This document shows, in pieces, positions 15,571 through 25,033 of a stretch of DNA of 64,000 bases. Positions within the stretch are counted from its first letter, which is position 1; the number at the start of each line of letters is the position of its first letter. Below the pieces are notes generated by a model. The model searched no databases. It worked only from the letters and a program-made list of their open reading frames with translations, and had not been told where the DNA came from. This stretch comes from Chryseobacterium carnipullorum. Its GTDB lineage: Bacteria > Bacteroidota > Bacteroidia > Flavobacteriales > Weeksellaceae. The position numbers and the translations under genes were made by a program. The stretch covers positions 151,394-215,393 of the forward strand of contig NZ_FRCD01000009.1 in the NCBI RefSeq assembly GCF_900142785.1, in the 5' to 3' direction.

Positions 15571-16713
15571 ATGGAAAGAGCAATTGCACATATGGACCTG
15601 GACACATTTTTCGTATCCTGTGAGCGGCTGAAAAACTCTGTGTTGGAGAAACAGCCCGTAATCATTGGAGGCGATGACCGTGGTGTGGTGGCATCATGCT
15701 CGTATGAGGCGAGAGAATTCGGTGTCCGCTCGGCAATGCCCATTAGGATGGCTTTGAGGTTATGCCCTGAAGCCAGAGTCATCAAAGGTGACATGGAATA
15801 TTATTCCAATATGTCACATCTGGTGACCGAGGTCATTCAGGAAAAGGTACCGATATTGGAAAAGGCCAGCATTGATGAATTTTATCTGGATCTTTCAGGA
15901 ATGGATAAATTCTTTGGCTGTTACCAATGGACCAATGAAGTTGCGGATGCCGTGATGAAAAACACAGGCTTACCGATCAGTTTTGCCCTTTCCACCAATA
16001 AGACGGTCTCCAAGATCGGGACGGGTGAATCCAAGCCCGTTGGAAAACTGGAGGTCAAAGCATTGGATGTCCGGCCGTTCTTAAATCCTTTGTCTATCAA
16101 AAAGATCCCGATGGTGGGTCCTGAGACCTTCCAGTTGTTTTCCAGATTAGGTGTCAAGACCATAAAGACGCTTTCTGAGATGCCCGTCCATGTATTGCAG
16201 GAGCTGGTCGGAAAGAATGGTACGACCCTTTGGAAGAAAGCACACGGTATCGACGAAACGCCGGTTGTTCCATACTCCGAAAGAAAATCGATCTCTACAG
16301 AGAATACATTTTCTCAGGATACCATCGATATTCAGAACATCAGAAGTGTATTGTCAGGAATGGTTGAAAAACTTTGTTATCAGCTGAGACACGAAAAATG
16401 GCTGACCTCAACAGTTTCCATTAAGATTCGATATGCGAATTTTGATACGGAGACCAAACAATGCAGGATCCCCTATACTTCGGCTGATCATACTTTGCTC
16501 AGGTATGTTTTGGAACTATTCAATAAGGTCTATACAAGAAGAATGAGGATCCGATTGATCGGTGTCAGATTTACCGGTCTGGTCCATGGCCTGCACCAAA
16601 TGGATCTTTTTGAAGATACGGAAGAATTGATCTCTTTGTATCAGACGATGGATCATCTGAAGGATAGGTTCGGTCCATCCAGTGTCGGCAGAGCATCAGG
16701 TCTAATACTTTAA
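15571..16713 (+). CDS. dinB: DNA polymerase IV, Y-family (DinB)
   Basis: Translesion polymerase that copies past damaged bases. The N-terminus MERAIAHMDLDTFFVSCERL holds the first catalytic Asp; the GVVASCSYEAREFGVRSAMP segment is the family steric-gate/finger region; KASIDEFYLDLSG (about 98) supplies the DE pair. The Y-family little-finger domain occupies about residues 235-360. There is no clear QLxLF clamp-binding tail; the C-terminus is LHQMDLFEDTEEL, and QMDLF is a good candidate clamp-binding motif at about 347. It overlaps no gene; dnaE starts 9 nt after its stop, so they form one operon. Probably element cargo, not the only dinB of the cell. Confidence 0.95.
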   Translation: MERAIAHMDLDTFFVSCERLKNSVLEKQPVIIGGDDRGVVASCSYEAREFGVRSAMPIRMALRLCPEARVIKGDMEYYSNMSHLVTEVIQEKVPILEKASIDEFYLDLSGMDKFFGCYQWTNEVADAVMKNTGLPISFALSTNKTVSKIGTGESKPVGKLEVKALDVRPFLNPLSIKKIPMVGPETFQLFSRLGVKTIKTLSEMPVHVLQELVGKNGTTLWKKAHGIDETPVVPYSERKSISTENTFSQDTIDIQNIRSVLSGMVEKLCYQLRHEKWLTSTVSIKIRYANFDTETKQCRIPYTSADHTLLRYVLELFNKVYTRRMRIRLIGVRFTGLVHGLHQMDLFEDTEELISLYQTMDHLKDRFGPSSVGRASGLIL

Positions 16714-16722
16714 TATTTTATT

Positions 16723-19700
16723 ATGTTTCTCAATTGCCATACTTATCACAGTTTGCGTTATGGAACCATTTCTGTTGAAGATCTGGTTCAGCTCGCTGTT
16801 GACCATAAACTAAAGGTTTTGGCATTGACCGACATCAATACGGTTACGGGTATCTACCAGTTTTATAAGCTTTGTCAGAATGTAGGGATCAAACCAATTG
16901 TTGGGGTTGATATTCGGGTGGAGAATGAACAATACTACATCTGTCTTGCCAAAAACCCAAAAGGCATCGCAGAGGTCAACAGGCTTTTGACCAATTACAA
17001 TTGTGAAGGAATCGAGATCCCTAAAGCTAATCCTCAGCTGGAAGATAGCTTTGTGATCTACCCTCTGAAGAATATACCGGAAAAACTACTGGAACATGAA
17101 TATATAGGAATAAGACAGGATGAATTAAATCTGTTATACGCTCCTGAGCTGACGGCCTTGACCCATAAAATGGTTATCCTGCATCCGGTAACCTTTAAGA
17201 CGGATGAAGAATATGAACTGCATAAGGTTCTGAGGGCAATAGCAGGCAACACTTTATTTACTAAACTCACAGAGGATGATTATTGTAAAAGCAATGAGAC
17301 TTTTATCGGTAAAAGAAGACTGTTAGAGAAGTATTCCCAATATCAGGAGATCATTGAAAACACCAAATATATTGTTGATGAATGCAGTTTTGACTTTGAC
17401 TTTAAAACACCCAAAAACAAAAAGTACTATACCGAAAACAAGGAAAATGATTTTAAATTATTGAAAAAACTGGCTTATGAGGGCTTAGACAAAAGATATC
17501 CTGATGATAACGTACAGGCAAAGGCAAGAGTGGATAAAGAACTGGCAGTGATCGATCAACTTAATTTCTGTGGCTATTTTTTGATCACCTGGGATATCGT
17601 CCAGTACAGCAATCGGATGGACTTTATGCATGTTGGTCGTGGCAGCGGTGCCAATTCCATTGTGAGCTATTGTATCGGGATCACGGACATATGCCCTTTG
17701 GAACTGGACCTTTATTTTGAAAGGTTTTTAAATCTTAACAGGAAGACACCACCAGATTTTGATCTGGACTGGAGCTGGAAGAACCGGGACACCATACTGC
17801 AATATATCTTTGATAAATATGGAAAAGACCATGTTGCCTTTTGCGGAACGAATGTGGAATTTAAAAGCAGATCGAGGTTTAGGGAATTGGGGAAAGTGTT
17901 CGGGCTACCCAAAGAAGAACTGGATATTCTATCTAAAAAACCGAGGGATCAGCATGATCAGAATTCCATCGTTGATGAGATCTATAAATATGAAAAATTA
18001 TTAGTAGGTTTCCCTAATCAACGAAGCATGCATTCCTGCGGGATACTGATCTCAGAGGAACCGATCACGAATTATTCTGCTTTGGAATTTCCCCCAAAGG
18101 AATTCCCGATCGTACAATTTGATATGCATACTGCAGAAGATATAGGTTTAGAGAAATTTGATATTCTATCACAAAGAGGATTGGGAACCATAAAAGATAC
18201 GGTTAGACTGATTGAAGAAAAAAGAGGGATCACTGTTGACATTGAGGATACAAGGATCTCAAAGAATGAAGCCAAGTGCAATGAGTTCCTGAGTATCGGA
18301 AAGACGATTGGCTGTTTCTATATTGAATCGCCTGCTATGCGGGGATTATTGAGAAGATTGAAGTGTGAGAATTACAAGGTTTTGGTGGCCGCCTCATCCA
18401 TTATCCGTCCTGGTGTAGCCCAAAGCGGAATGATGCGGGAATATATATTCCGGCATAACCATCCCGATCAGTTCGAATATTTTCACGAGGTCTTTGAAAA
18501 GGAATTGGGAGAAACCTATGGTATTATGGTCTATCAGGAGGATGTCATCAAAATCGCACTTCATTTCGGTGGTGTTTCTGCAGAAAATGGTGATGTCTTG
18601 CGCAGAGCAATGAGCGGTAAAGGCCGTTCTTTATCTGCATTACAGAAATTAAAAGATGATTTTTTTGAGTCTTGCAGGAAAAAAGGACATCCTGAACAAT
18701 TATCTCAGGAAGTATATCGCCAGATCGAATCGTTTGCCGGCTATTCATTCTGCAAGGCACACTCGGCTTCCTATGCAGTGGAGAGCTACCAAAGCCTTTA
18801 TCTCAAGGCCTACTACCCTATCGAATTTATGGTATCAGCCATCAATAACGGTGGTGGATTTTACAGAACAGAAGTATATGTCCATGAAGCCAAAATGGCT
18901 GGGGCAACCATTCATAATCCCTGTGTCAACCTCAGTGAATTTCAGACGACAGTGTATGGGACTGACGTATATCTTGGTTTTATGCATATCGAAAAACTGG
19001 AAGCTTCTCTCAAGCAGTTAATTACTGACGAACGAAGAAACAATGGAGATTATACATCACTTGAGGATTTTATTAAGCGAGTACCGATCGGTATAGAGTC
19101 ACTGCAGATACTCATTTTTATTGGGGCCTTCAGGTTTACAGGAAAACAAAAACATGAATTGCTGATCGAAGCTCGATTCCTATTATCAAAAGGGCAGTAT
19201 AAAACGAAGATCATTTCTTTATTTGATGAGCCTCAGAAGGATTATCAACTGCCTGTTATTGAACGGAATCAATTTGAAGATGCTTTTGATGAGATCGAAA
19301 TATTGGGCTTTCCTGTTTCCTTTTCTATGTTTGACCTGCTGAAGACAAAATACAGAGGTCACGTTTTGGTGAGGGATCTGCTGAAATACCATAAGAAACA
19401 GGTTAAGATGTTGGCCTATCTGATCTCAAGAAAGCATGTGCCCATTAAAAAGAAAAATCATCCCGGGAAGAAGGATGATATGTATTTCGGGACTTGGATC
19501 GATGCCGAAGGACAGTATTTTGACACAGCCCATTTCCCTGATAGTCTCAGAAGGTTTCCTTTTAAGGAAGGTGGTATCTATCTTCTATTGGGAACCGTTG
19601 AGGTAGATTATCACTTTCCGACCGTTACCATCACAAAAATGGCAAAGATGCCGCTGATTGCAGATCCTCGATATTCGATGGATAAGGAAAAATCACTGGA

Positions 19701-19794
19701 AATAGAAAGAAGTCTTCGGGAAGATGTGAGTGTCACTTTTAGAGAGCCATATCCACATGAAATTGAATTGCCCCGTAAGAAAATGGGATATTAA
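16723..19794 (+). CDS. dnaE2: DNA polymerase III alpha subunit, error-prone DnaE2-like
   Basis: C-family polymerase of 1023 aa, shorter than the replicative alpha (about 1150-1500 aa). The N-terminal PHP domain starts MFLNCHTYHSLRYGTISVED. The palm motifs GRGSGANSIVSYCIG (about 305) and PPDFDLDWSW (about 343, catalytic Asp pair) are intact, with a later SGKGRSLSAL and KAHSASYAVESYQSLYLKAY segment and a helix-hairpin-helix-like region near residue 800. The C-terminal part is short, without an obvious tau-binding tail. In the ImuA-ImuB-DnaE2 cassettes of other bacteria such a polymerase pairs with a Y-family protein; here DinB takes that place. It is co-transcribed with dinB under the S24 repressor. 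The mutagenic role is inferred from family and layout. Confidence 0.9.
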   Translation: MFLNCHTYHSLRYGTISVEDLVQLAVDHKLKVLALTDINTVTGIYQFYKLCQNVGIKPIVGVDIRVENEQYYICLAKNPKGIAEVNRLLTNYNCEGIEIPKANPQLEDSFVIYPLKNIPEKLLEHEYIGIRQDELNLLYAPELTALTHKMVILHPVTFKTDEEYELHKVLRAIAGNTLFTKLTEDDYCKSNETFIGKRRLLEKYSQYQEIIENTKYIVDECSFDFDFKTPKNKKYYTENKENDFKLLKKLAYEGLDKRYPDDNVQAKARVDKELAVIDQLNFCGYFLITWDIVQYSNRMDFMHVGRGSGANSIVSYCIGITDICPLELDLYFERFLNLNRKTPPDFDLDWSWKNRDTILQYIFDKYGKDHVAFCGTNVEFKSRSRFRELGKVFGLPKEELDILSKKPRDQHDQNSIVDEIYKYEKLLVGFPNQRSMHSCGILISEEPITNYSALEFPPKEFPIVQFDMHTAEDIGLEKFDILSQRGLGTIKDTVRLIEEKRGITVDIEDTRISKNEAKCNEFLSIGKTIGCFYIESPAMRGLLRRLKCENYKVLVAASSIIRPGVAQSGMMREYIFRHNHPDQFEYFHEVFEKELGETYGIMVYQEDVIKIALHFGGVSAENGDVLRRAMSGKGRSLSALQKLKDDFFESCRKKGHPEQLSQEVYRQIESFAGYSFCKAHSASYAVESYQSLYLKAYYPIEFMVSAINNGGGFYRTEVYVHEAKMAGATIHNPCVNLSEFQTTVYGTDVYLGFMHIEKLEASLKQLITDERRNNGDYTSLEDFIKRVPIGIESLQILIFIGAFRFTGKQKHELLIEARFLLSKGQYKTKIISLFDEPQKDYQLPVIERNQFEDAFDEIEILGFPVSFSMFDLLKTKYRGHVLVRDLLKYHKKQVKMLAYLISRKHVPIKKKNHPGKKDDMYFGTWIDAEGQYFDTAHFPDSLRRFPFKEGGIYLLLGTVEVDYHFPTVTITKMAKMPLIADPRYSMDKEKSLEIERSLREDVSVTFREPYPHEIELPRKKMGY

Positions 19795-19965
19795 TTTTTA
19801 AAACAAAAAATATTATAATAATTTGATATTCTAATAAATGAATTTTAGATTCAATTTAATTTGTAGTATCAATTGTTTAACTTAATATGTTAAATTAGCT
19901 CATAAATATTTTAGTAATTACAAATATTGTACGAAAAGATAGCTAAAAAAAATCAACCATAACCG

Positions 19966-20193
19966 ATGAATAGAAAATTAACTACAAACTCTAGATTAGT
20001 AAATGAATTATTTGCAAACTACATTAGTACGTTTACAGCATTTTGTGAATTAATTAACAATTCTATCCAGGCAAAAGCGAACAATGTATGGATTGATATA
20101 GATTATACAGATAATTCTGAAATACATCCAACAATTATAAGTCAGATTACAATCAAAGATGATGGAATTGGCGTACACAGAAATGAACTGATT
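19966..20193 (+). pseudogene. Truncated GHKL-ATPase gene, 5' fragment
   Basis: The first about 75 residues carry the N-box of a HSP90/GHKL ATPase (TAFCELINNSIQAKANNVWI, with the Glu and Asn) and the G1 box QITIKDDGIGVHRNEL. The sequence then runs into foreign DNA near 20190-20195, where the antisense strand encodes an IS1-type transposase, and the reading frame closes at 20310 without further homology. The family (MORC/Hsp90-like ATPases of bacterial defence or repair systems) is normally 400 aa or longer, so the gene is dead. The 170 nt upstream hold no gene. Confidence 0.75.
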
Positions 20194-20474
20194 GGTGGCT
20201 TAACAACTTTAGAAGCGATTTTTAAAATCTTTTTTAGTACAGTCGTCTTGCTGACATCAAGTAATCTGCTAATACCCCTAATACCAACTCCTTCTTTTAT
20301 TAGTTGCTGAATATTATGATTAGTACTTTTATGATATGCACGATAAGAATAGTTCCCAATGAACTTCTTTTTACATTTTTTGCACTGATAGCGCTGCTTA
20401 TTTTGTGATGTTGTTCCTGCCTTGATACAGTAGCTGTAATTACAGTGAATGCATTGATTTCGCCGTTTATTCAT
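20190..20474 (-). pseudogene. Truncated IS1-family transposase, N-terminal part
   Basis: The 110 aa reading frame starts MNKRRNQCIHCNYSYCIKAG and has the C-x2-C...C-x2-C zinc ribbon (CIHC ... CKKCKKKF) and the helix-turn-helix LIKEGVGIRGISRLLDVSKT of InsA-like proteins. The catalytic DDE part is missing: after SKVVKPP the frame reads antisense to the GHKL fragment until 20142. So the element keeps only its 5' end. Upstream of the start, at 20496, is one copy of the direct repeat described separately, possibly the terminal repeat of the element. Confidence 0.75.
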
Positions 20475-20495
20475 AATGATTTAAAGTAAATTAGT

Positions 20496-20514
20496 AACTC
20501 CACAACTGAACCAT
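20496..20514 (+). repeat. 19-bp repeat, copy 1
   Basis: AACTCCACAACTGAACCAT. It matches 17 of 19 bases of a second copy in the same orientation at 20651-20669. This copy lies 22 nt upstream of the transposase fragment and could be the terminal repeat of the IS1-like element. Confidence 0.45.
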
Positions 20515-20572
20515 CTAGCATAAATTACTACGTTCCGGAATCGCTATTTTGCTTTTTTAGTCGGCAAAAAAT

Positions 20573-20606
20573 AAAAAACGATGCATTATAGTACATCGTT
20601 TTTTTT
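20573..20606 (+). terminator. Putative terminator upstream of the AraC gene
   Basis: AAAACGATG and CATCGTTTT form a 9-bp stem with a 10-nt loop, followed by a T-run. It insulates the AraC gene from upstream transcription. A TATCTTTG box at 20611-20618 follows at once and may be the -7 element of the AraC promoter. Confidence 0.5.
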
Positions 20607-20650
20607 ATTATATCTTTGTATAGTATTGATAATCAATAAAGTTATTTAAA

Positions 20651-20669
20651 AACTCCACATCTGTACCAT
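20651..20669 (+). repeat. 19-bp repeat, copy 2
   Basis: AACTCCACATCTGTACCAT, 17 of 19 bases identical to the copy at 20496-20514. It ends 11 nt before the ATG of the AraC gene and could be an element end or an operator. Confidence 0.4.
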
Positions 20670-20680
20670 TAACCGGAACT

Positions 20681-21556
20681 ATGAAAGCTTACGAAAGTAT
20701 TAAAGAAATATTATCTTTTTATCAGGTACACTGTGATGAACCTTACTATATATCTTCAGGAAAACTCATTTTTGAATTCCCAAAAAGACTGTTCCGCATG
20801 GATTTTTATGCATTCTGCATCTGTGTTTCCGGTAGTATTGATTTAGAAATTGATAATCACCATTACAATATATCCCAAAACGGATTCCTGATATCTGCTC
20901 CGTCAACAATTATAAAATTTGTAAATACCAGCAAAGATTTCCGCATGAAGGTTCTATTCTTTGAAAAGAATTTCCTGCTTAAGAACATTTCTAATCCATT
21001 TTTTATCGAGAATCTGTCTCTATTCAATAAAACTACCTTTAATGTAGTTATTTCCAACGAAGCAAGTAGTAAACACTTAATCAATTTGTTGGAATATCTT
21101 CAGCAGCAGACCACGAGGAATGGTCGTTTTACAGAAGATATTCTTCGTACTATTATTATTAATATTTTATTGGAAGTTGCAGTCCTAACTGATGAAGGCA
21201 GAAAAGACAACGCATATTCCACTCCACAGGATAACAATCATATTTTTTTTAAATTCAATGAATTGGTGAAAGAAAATATTTTGCAGCATAAGGACGTACA
21301 ATACTATGCGGACAAGCTATTCATTTCCAACAAATATCTTATTCTGATTGTAAAAAAAGCGACCGGCAAAACGCCGCATCAGATTATTGATGAGGCCTTA
21401 TTAAAAGAGGTTTGCGTTCTGCTCGGCTATCCAGAAAAAAATATTTCTCAGATTGCATTTGAAACAGGCTTTAATTCTACCTCTGCATTCGGCCGTTTCT
21501 TTAAAAAGCATGCGTTAATATCGCCCCAAAGGTACCGAAGACAACAGCATTTTTAA
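20681..21556 (+). CDS. AraC-family transcriptional regulator
   Basis: An N-terminal cupin-like sensor domain (about residues 20-110, with FCICVSGSIDLEIDNHHYNI) followed by a C-terminal AraC double helix-turn-helix (about residues 190-285): ADKLFISNKYLILIVKKATG for the first HTH and ISQIAFETGFNSTSAFGRFF for the second, then HALISPQRYRR. 291 aa is normal. It stands 98 nt upstream of the first oleate hydratase gene in the same direction, so it probably controls the lipid island, perhaps in response to a fatty acid. The effector is not visible in the sequence. Confidence 0.9.
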   Translation: MKAYESIKEILSFYQVHCDEPYYISSGKLIFEFPKRLFRMDFYAFCICVSGSIDLEIDNHHYNISQNGFLISAPSTIIKFVNTSKDFRMKVLFFEKNFLLKNISNPFFIENLSLFNKTTFNVVISNEASSKHLINLLEYLQQQTTRNGRFTEDILRTIIINILLEVAVLTDEGRKDNAYSTPQDNNHIFFKFNELVKENILQHKDVQYYADKLFISNKYLILIVKKATGKTPHQIIDEALLKEVCVLLGYPEKNISQIAFETGFNSTSAFGRFFKKHALISPQRYRRQQHF

Positions 21557-21654
21557 AAAAGAAATTCCGTATATGATTTTCGAATTTAGGGATACTAGGG
21601 AATTATGGTATATCAATATCTTTATCATATAAAAATAACCTAAAAAAATATCAT

Positions 21655-23247
21655 ATGAGCAATTCGAACAAACATGCATATTTCATCGGAGGCGGATTGG
21701 CAAGTCTTGCCGGCGCCGTATATCTGTTAGAAGACGGAGGCTTTAAAGGCGAAAACATTCACATCATTGAAGCCCTGCCGATTTTGGGCGGTAGCAACGA
21801 TGGTGCAGGAACTAAAGAAAAAGGGTTCATCTGTCGTGGCGGGCGTATGCTCAACGAAGAAACCTATGAAAACTTTTGGGAATTAACATCCCGTATCCCT
21901 TCTCTGGATGTCCCGAACATTTCCGTAAAAGATGAAATTCTGGCATTTGACCACGCAAATCCGACAAATGCAAAAGCTCGATTGATTGACAAGAACGGAA
22001 ACATTTTACCTGTAACGGATATGGGTTTCAATACTCAGGACCGGATGAAATTTTTGAAATTGTTTTTTGCCGATGAAAATGATTTAGACAACATTACTAT
22101 TCGTGATTGGTTTGACAATCATTTTTTTACAACCAACTTTTGGTATATGTGGCAAACCACTTTTGCCTGGCAGGAATGGAGCAGTATTTTTGAATTTCAA
22201 CGCTATATGAAACGTATGCTGTTGGAATTTTCAAGAATCGAAACACTCGAGGGGGTTACCAGAACACCATACAACCAATATGAATCCGTTATCTTGCCGT
22301 TGAAGGCATTTCTGGATCAGCATAAAGTGGACTTTTCATTAAGAAAAACCGTTACCGATTTGGATTTTGCCGATGATGATAATGGCATTACCGTAACGGA
22401 AATAGAATGCATCAATGCAGAAGGAAACACAGAGAAAATAACCGTGAATGAAGGCGATTTGGTATTCTTTACCAACGGATGTATTACAGACAATTCTAAT
22501 AATGGCGATTATGATACGCCTGCAAAATATTTGCCCGCAAATCCACCAAGTTTTGCATTATGGCGCAAGATTGCCGATAAACAACCGGGCAAACTGGGGA
22601 ATCCCGACCCGTTCTTTACAAAACCGGACGAAACAAAATGGTATTCTTTCACACCAACATTCAAAGGAAATAGACTACTGAAACTTATTGAGGAATACAC
22701 TGGTAACAAACCAGGAAGCGGCGCCCTAATGACATTTAAGGATTCTGCGTGGAGGTTATCTATCGTCGTAGCGGCGCAGCCACATTTCAAAGCACAGGAA
22801 AAAGACACCACCATTTTATGGGGTTATGGATTATATCCCGATGCAGTGGGAGATTATGTAAAAAAGCCAATGATAGACTGCACCGGAGAAGAGCTTCTTA
22901 CCGAATTGCTCCATCATCTGCATTTTGAGCAGTATGAGCAAGAAATCAAGGAAAGCGTGGTGAACGTCATCCCGTGTATGATGCCTTACATCGATGCCTT
23001 GTTTCAACCAAGAGCAAAAAAAGACCGCCCTGCAGTTGTTCCTGAAGGCAGCACCAACCTGGCTCTTATCAGCCAGTTTGTGGAAATACCGGAAGATATG
23101 GTATTCACAGAAGAATATTCGGTTCGTGCAGCACGCCTTGCGGTCTATACCCTGCTCGGACTCGATAAAAAAGTAACACCAGTAACGGAACACTGGAAAA
23201 AACCAGACGTGCTGGCAAAAGCCATTCATACCTCTTACAGAAATTAA
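21655..23247 (+). CDS. ohyA: Oleate hydratase (myosin-cross-reactive antigen family), copy 1
   Basis: FAD-dependent enzyme that adds water to the cis-9 double bond of free oleate and related acids, giving 10-hydroxy acids; cytoplasmic or loosely membrane-associated. FAD-binding Rossmann motif GGGLASLAGAVYLLEDGG (residue 12), then EALPILGGSNDGAG and the catalytic-loop RGGRMLNEETYENFWEL (about 62), and EYSVRAARLAVYTLLGL near the C-terminus. 530 aa is short-type for the family (about 550-650). It is separated by 57 nt from the beta-barrel gene that follows. A second, more divergent copy (589 aa) lies 4.5 kb downstream. Confidence 0.93.
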   Translation: MSNSNKHAYFIGGGLASLAGAVYLLEDGGFKGENIHIIEALPILGGSNDGAGTKEKGFICRGGRMLNEETYENFWELTSRIPSLDVPNISVKDEILAFDHANPTNAKARLIDKNGNILPVTDMGFNTQDRMKFLKLFFADENDLDNITIRDWFDNHFFTTNFWYMWQTTFAWQEWSSIFEFQRYMKRMLLEFSRIETLEGVTRTPYNQYESVILPLKAFLDQHKVDFSLRKTVTDLDFADDDNGITVTEIECINAEGNTEKITVNEGDLVFFTNGCITDNSNNGDYDTPAKYLPANPPSFALWRKIADKQPGKLGNPDPFFTKPDETKWYSFTPTFKGNRLLKLIEEYTGNKPGSGALMTFKDSAWRLSIVVAAQPHFKAQEKDTTILWGYGLYPDAVGDYVKKPMIDCTGEELLTELLHHLHFEQYEQEIKESVVNVIPCMMPYIDALFQPRAKKDRPAVVPEGSTNLALISQFVEIPEDMVFTEEYSVRAARLAVYTLLGLDKKVTPVTEHWKKPDVLAKAIHTSYRN

Positions 23248-23304
23248 ACAAAAAAAATTTTGTTAACGACAATATTAGATTGACAATTTAAATTAATACA
23301 AAAA

Positions 23305-23937
23305 ATGAAAAAAATCACACTGGCCATTGCACTTTGTGCAACTACTTTCGCTGTAAAGGCGCAAATAACGATTGACCCTGAAATAGGTCTGAATTTTAAT
23401 AAAATAAAGACAGAGGTAGGCGATAATTCTTCCGAATCCGATGACTCCAAAACGGGGTTCCGTATCGGGGCAGGCGTTAACATCCCTTTGTCACAAGGTT
23501 TCTACGTAAAGCCCGGTTTATTTTACAGCAACAAGGGCTCAAAAACCACTACCAGCATCGGAGATTTCAAAACCAGCATGGATTACCTTGAAGTCCCTGT
23601 TAATCTCGGATATCAGTATAAAATTGAAGGAGGAAAGTCCGGAGGAATTTTTGCAGAGGTAGGGCCTTACATCGGATTTGGAGTAAGCGGTAAATATAAA
23701 GGAGAGAATATCCCAGTAATCGGTTCTCAGGAAACCGACATCAACTTTGGTAGTGGCAGCGATGAAACTAAAGGATTCGATTGGGGATTTAATTTCGGTG
23801 CCGGATACGAAACACCTTGGGGAATCTATCTGAAAGGACAATATGGCCTGGGATTAGGTAATCTTTCCAATATAGACAACGTAACATCTTATAACCGTGG
23901 ATGGAATCTTTCATTAGGATATCGAATCTCTCTTTAA
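23305..23937 (+). CDS. Outer-membrane beta-barrel protein (porin family)
   Basis: A cleavable signal peptide (MKKITLAIALCATTFAVKAQ) is followed by about eight alternating amphipathic strands rich in Gly and aromatic residues (for example GFYVKPGLFYSNKGSKTTT, YLEVPVNLGYQYKI, GIYLKGQYGLGLGN) and ends in NLSLGYRISL with a C-terminal hydrophobic residue. This is the OmpA/porin_2-like small barrel type common in Bacteroidetes. It lies between the hydratase and lipase-like genes, so it might pass fatty acids or respond to them; no such evidence is in the sequence. Confidence 0.85.
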   Translation: MKKITLAIALCATTFAVKAQITIDPEIGLNFNKIKTEVGDNSSESDDSKTGFRIGAGVNIPLSQGFYVKPGLFYSNKGSKTTTSIGDFKTSMDYLEVPVNLGYQYKIEGGKSGGIFAEVGPYIGFGVSGKYKGENIPVIGSQETDINFGSGSDETKGFDWGFNFGAGYETPWGIYLKGQYGLGLGNLSNIDNVTSYNRGWNLSLGYRISL

Positions 23938-24037
23938 TCAATAAAAGAGATTTTGTATAATAACCAATTTATCTAACTTTATTCTGCTCTTACTTTTGTC
24001 AAGGGCAGAATTTGTTTTTGTGCAAAACCAACCGACT

Positions 24038-24997
24038 ATGGCAAGGCATACATCAGGCTATATAATCAAGCAGAAAATTGGCAACTCAGGTTCGCACACG
24101 CTTTTTTATGAATTATCCGAACCAATAAATGAATCACCAAAGGCTACGGTTCTTATTCTCCACGGGATGCAGGAGCATAGCGGTCGTTATAAGGATTTTG
24201 CGGAATATCTGGCGAGCAATGGTTTTGCTGTTCTCGTATACGACCATCTGGGACACGGAAAAACGGCGGAAAACCAAGAAGAGCTTGGTTATTTTCAAAA
24301 AGAAAATCCCAAACAGCAACTGATAGACGATGCTGGAACGATGGCGGCATTTTTAGAAAACCAATACCCGTACGTTTCTCACTTTTTACTGGGACATTCT
24401 ATGGGGTCTTTCATTGCAAGGTGTTTACTGCAGAATCAGAAAGCTGATTTTAAAGGAGCGGTAATTGTGGGAACGGGAGGAAAAATCAATGGAATCGGTT
24501 TTGCTAAATTTTTCCTGTGCATCAACAATCTTATTGCCCCAAAACACAGGAGCAAATTCATCAATCGAACTTTTTCCAAAATTAATAATGAACATTTTAA
24601 AGGCGAGAAGGATGGCGACCTTACCAGTTGGCTGAGCCTTAGCAAATCCAACCGTGAATCGTTCTGCAAGGACAGCCTCAACGGAATTCCTTTTACCAAT
24701 AACGCTTTCTTCACACTCATCTCATTGAACAAACAGGCAACGGAAAGAAACTGGGCAGAAAAAATCTCAAAAGAATTTCCTTTTCTTTTTGTAAGCGGAG
24801 CTGATGACCCGATAGGAGACTTCGGAAAAGGTATCGAAAAAACGGTTACGCAAATGCAAAAAGATGGATTTAAAGATGTTAAAACAAAAATCTATCTTGA
24901 CATGCGGCACGAAATACTTAATGAGGATATTAAAGAATATGTATATGAAGATATAAGGGATTGGCTCAATAAAAAAATACAGCAATTGGAAAAGTAG
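24038..24997 (+). CDS. Alpha/beta hydrolase, monoacylglycerol-lipase-like (S33)
   Basis: 319 aa serine hydrolase. VLILHGMQEHSGRYKDFAEY (about residue 38) is the oxyanion region, VYDHLGHGKTAEN precedes the nucleophile elbow GHSMGSFIAR (about 118), and a late DDPIGDFGKG and DMRHEILNE supply Asp and His candidates. The pattern of HG...EHS..Y and GHSMGS is that of monoacylglycerol and lysophospholipid hydrolases. A longer reading is possible from TTG at 23996, but the ATG at 24038 gives the family-like start. No signal peptide. It is the first gene of an operon with mlaE, mlaF and mlaD (36 nt gap), suggesting that it frees fatty acids for the hydratases or acts on transported lipid. Confidence 0.85.
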   Translation: MARHTSGYIIKQKIGNSGSHTLFYELSEPINESPKATVLILHGMQEHSGRYKDFAEYLASNGFAVLVYDHLGHGKTAENQEELGYFQKENPKQQLIDDAGTMAAFLENQYPYVSHFLLGHSMGSFIARCLLQNQKADFKGAVIVGTGGKINGIGFAKFFLCINNLIAPKHRSKFINRTFSKINNEHFKGEKDGDLTSWLSLSKSNRESFCKDSLNGIPFTNNAFFTLISLNKQATERNWAEKISKEFPFLFVSGADDPIGDFGKGIEKTVTQMQKDGFKDVKTKIYLDMRHEILNEDIKEYVYEDIRDWLNKKIQQLEK

Positions 24998-25033
24998 ACT
25001 AAAAATATTTTAATTTAAAAAAATAATTTGTTA

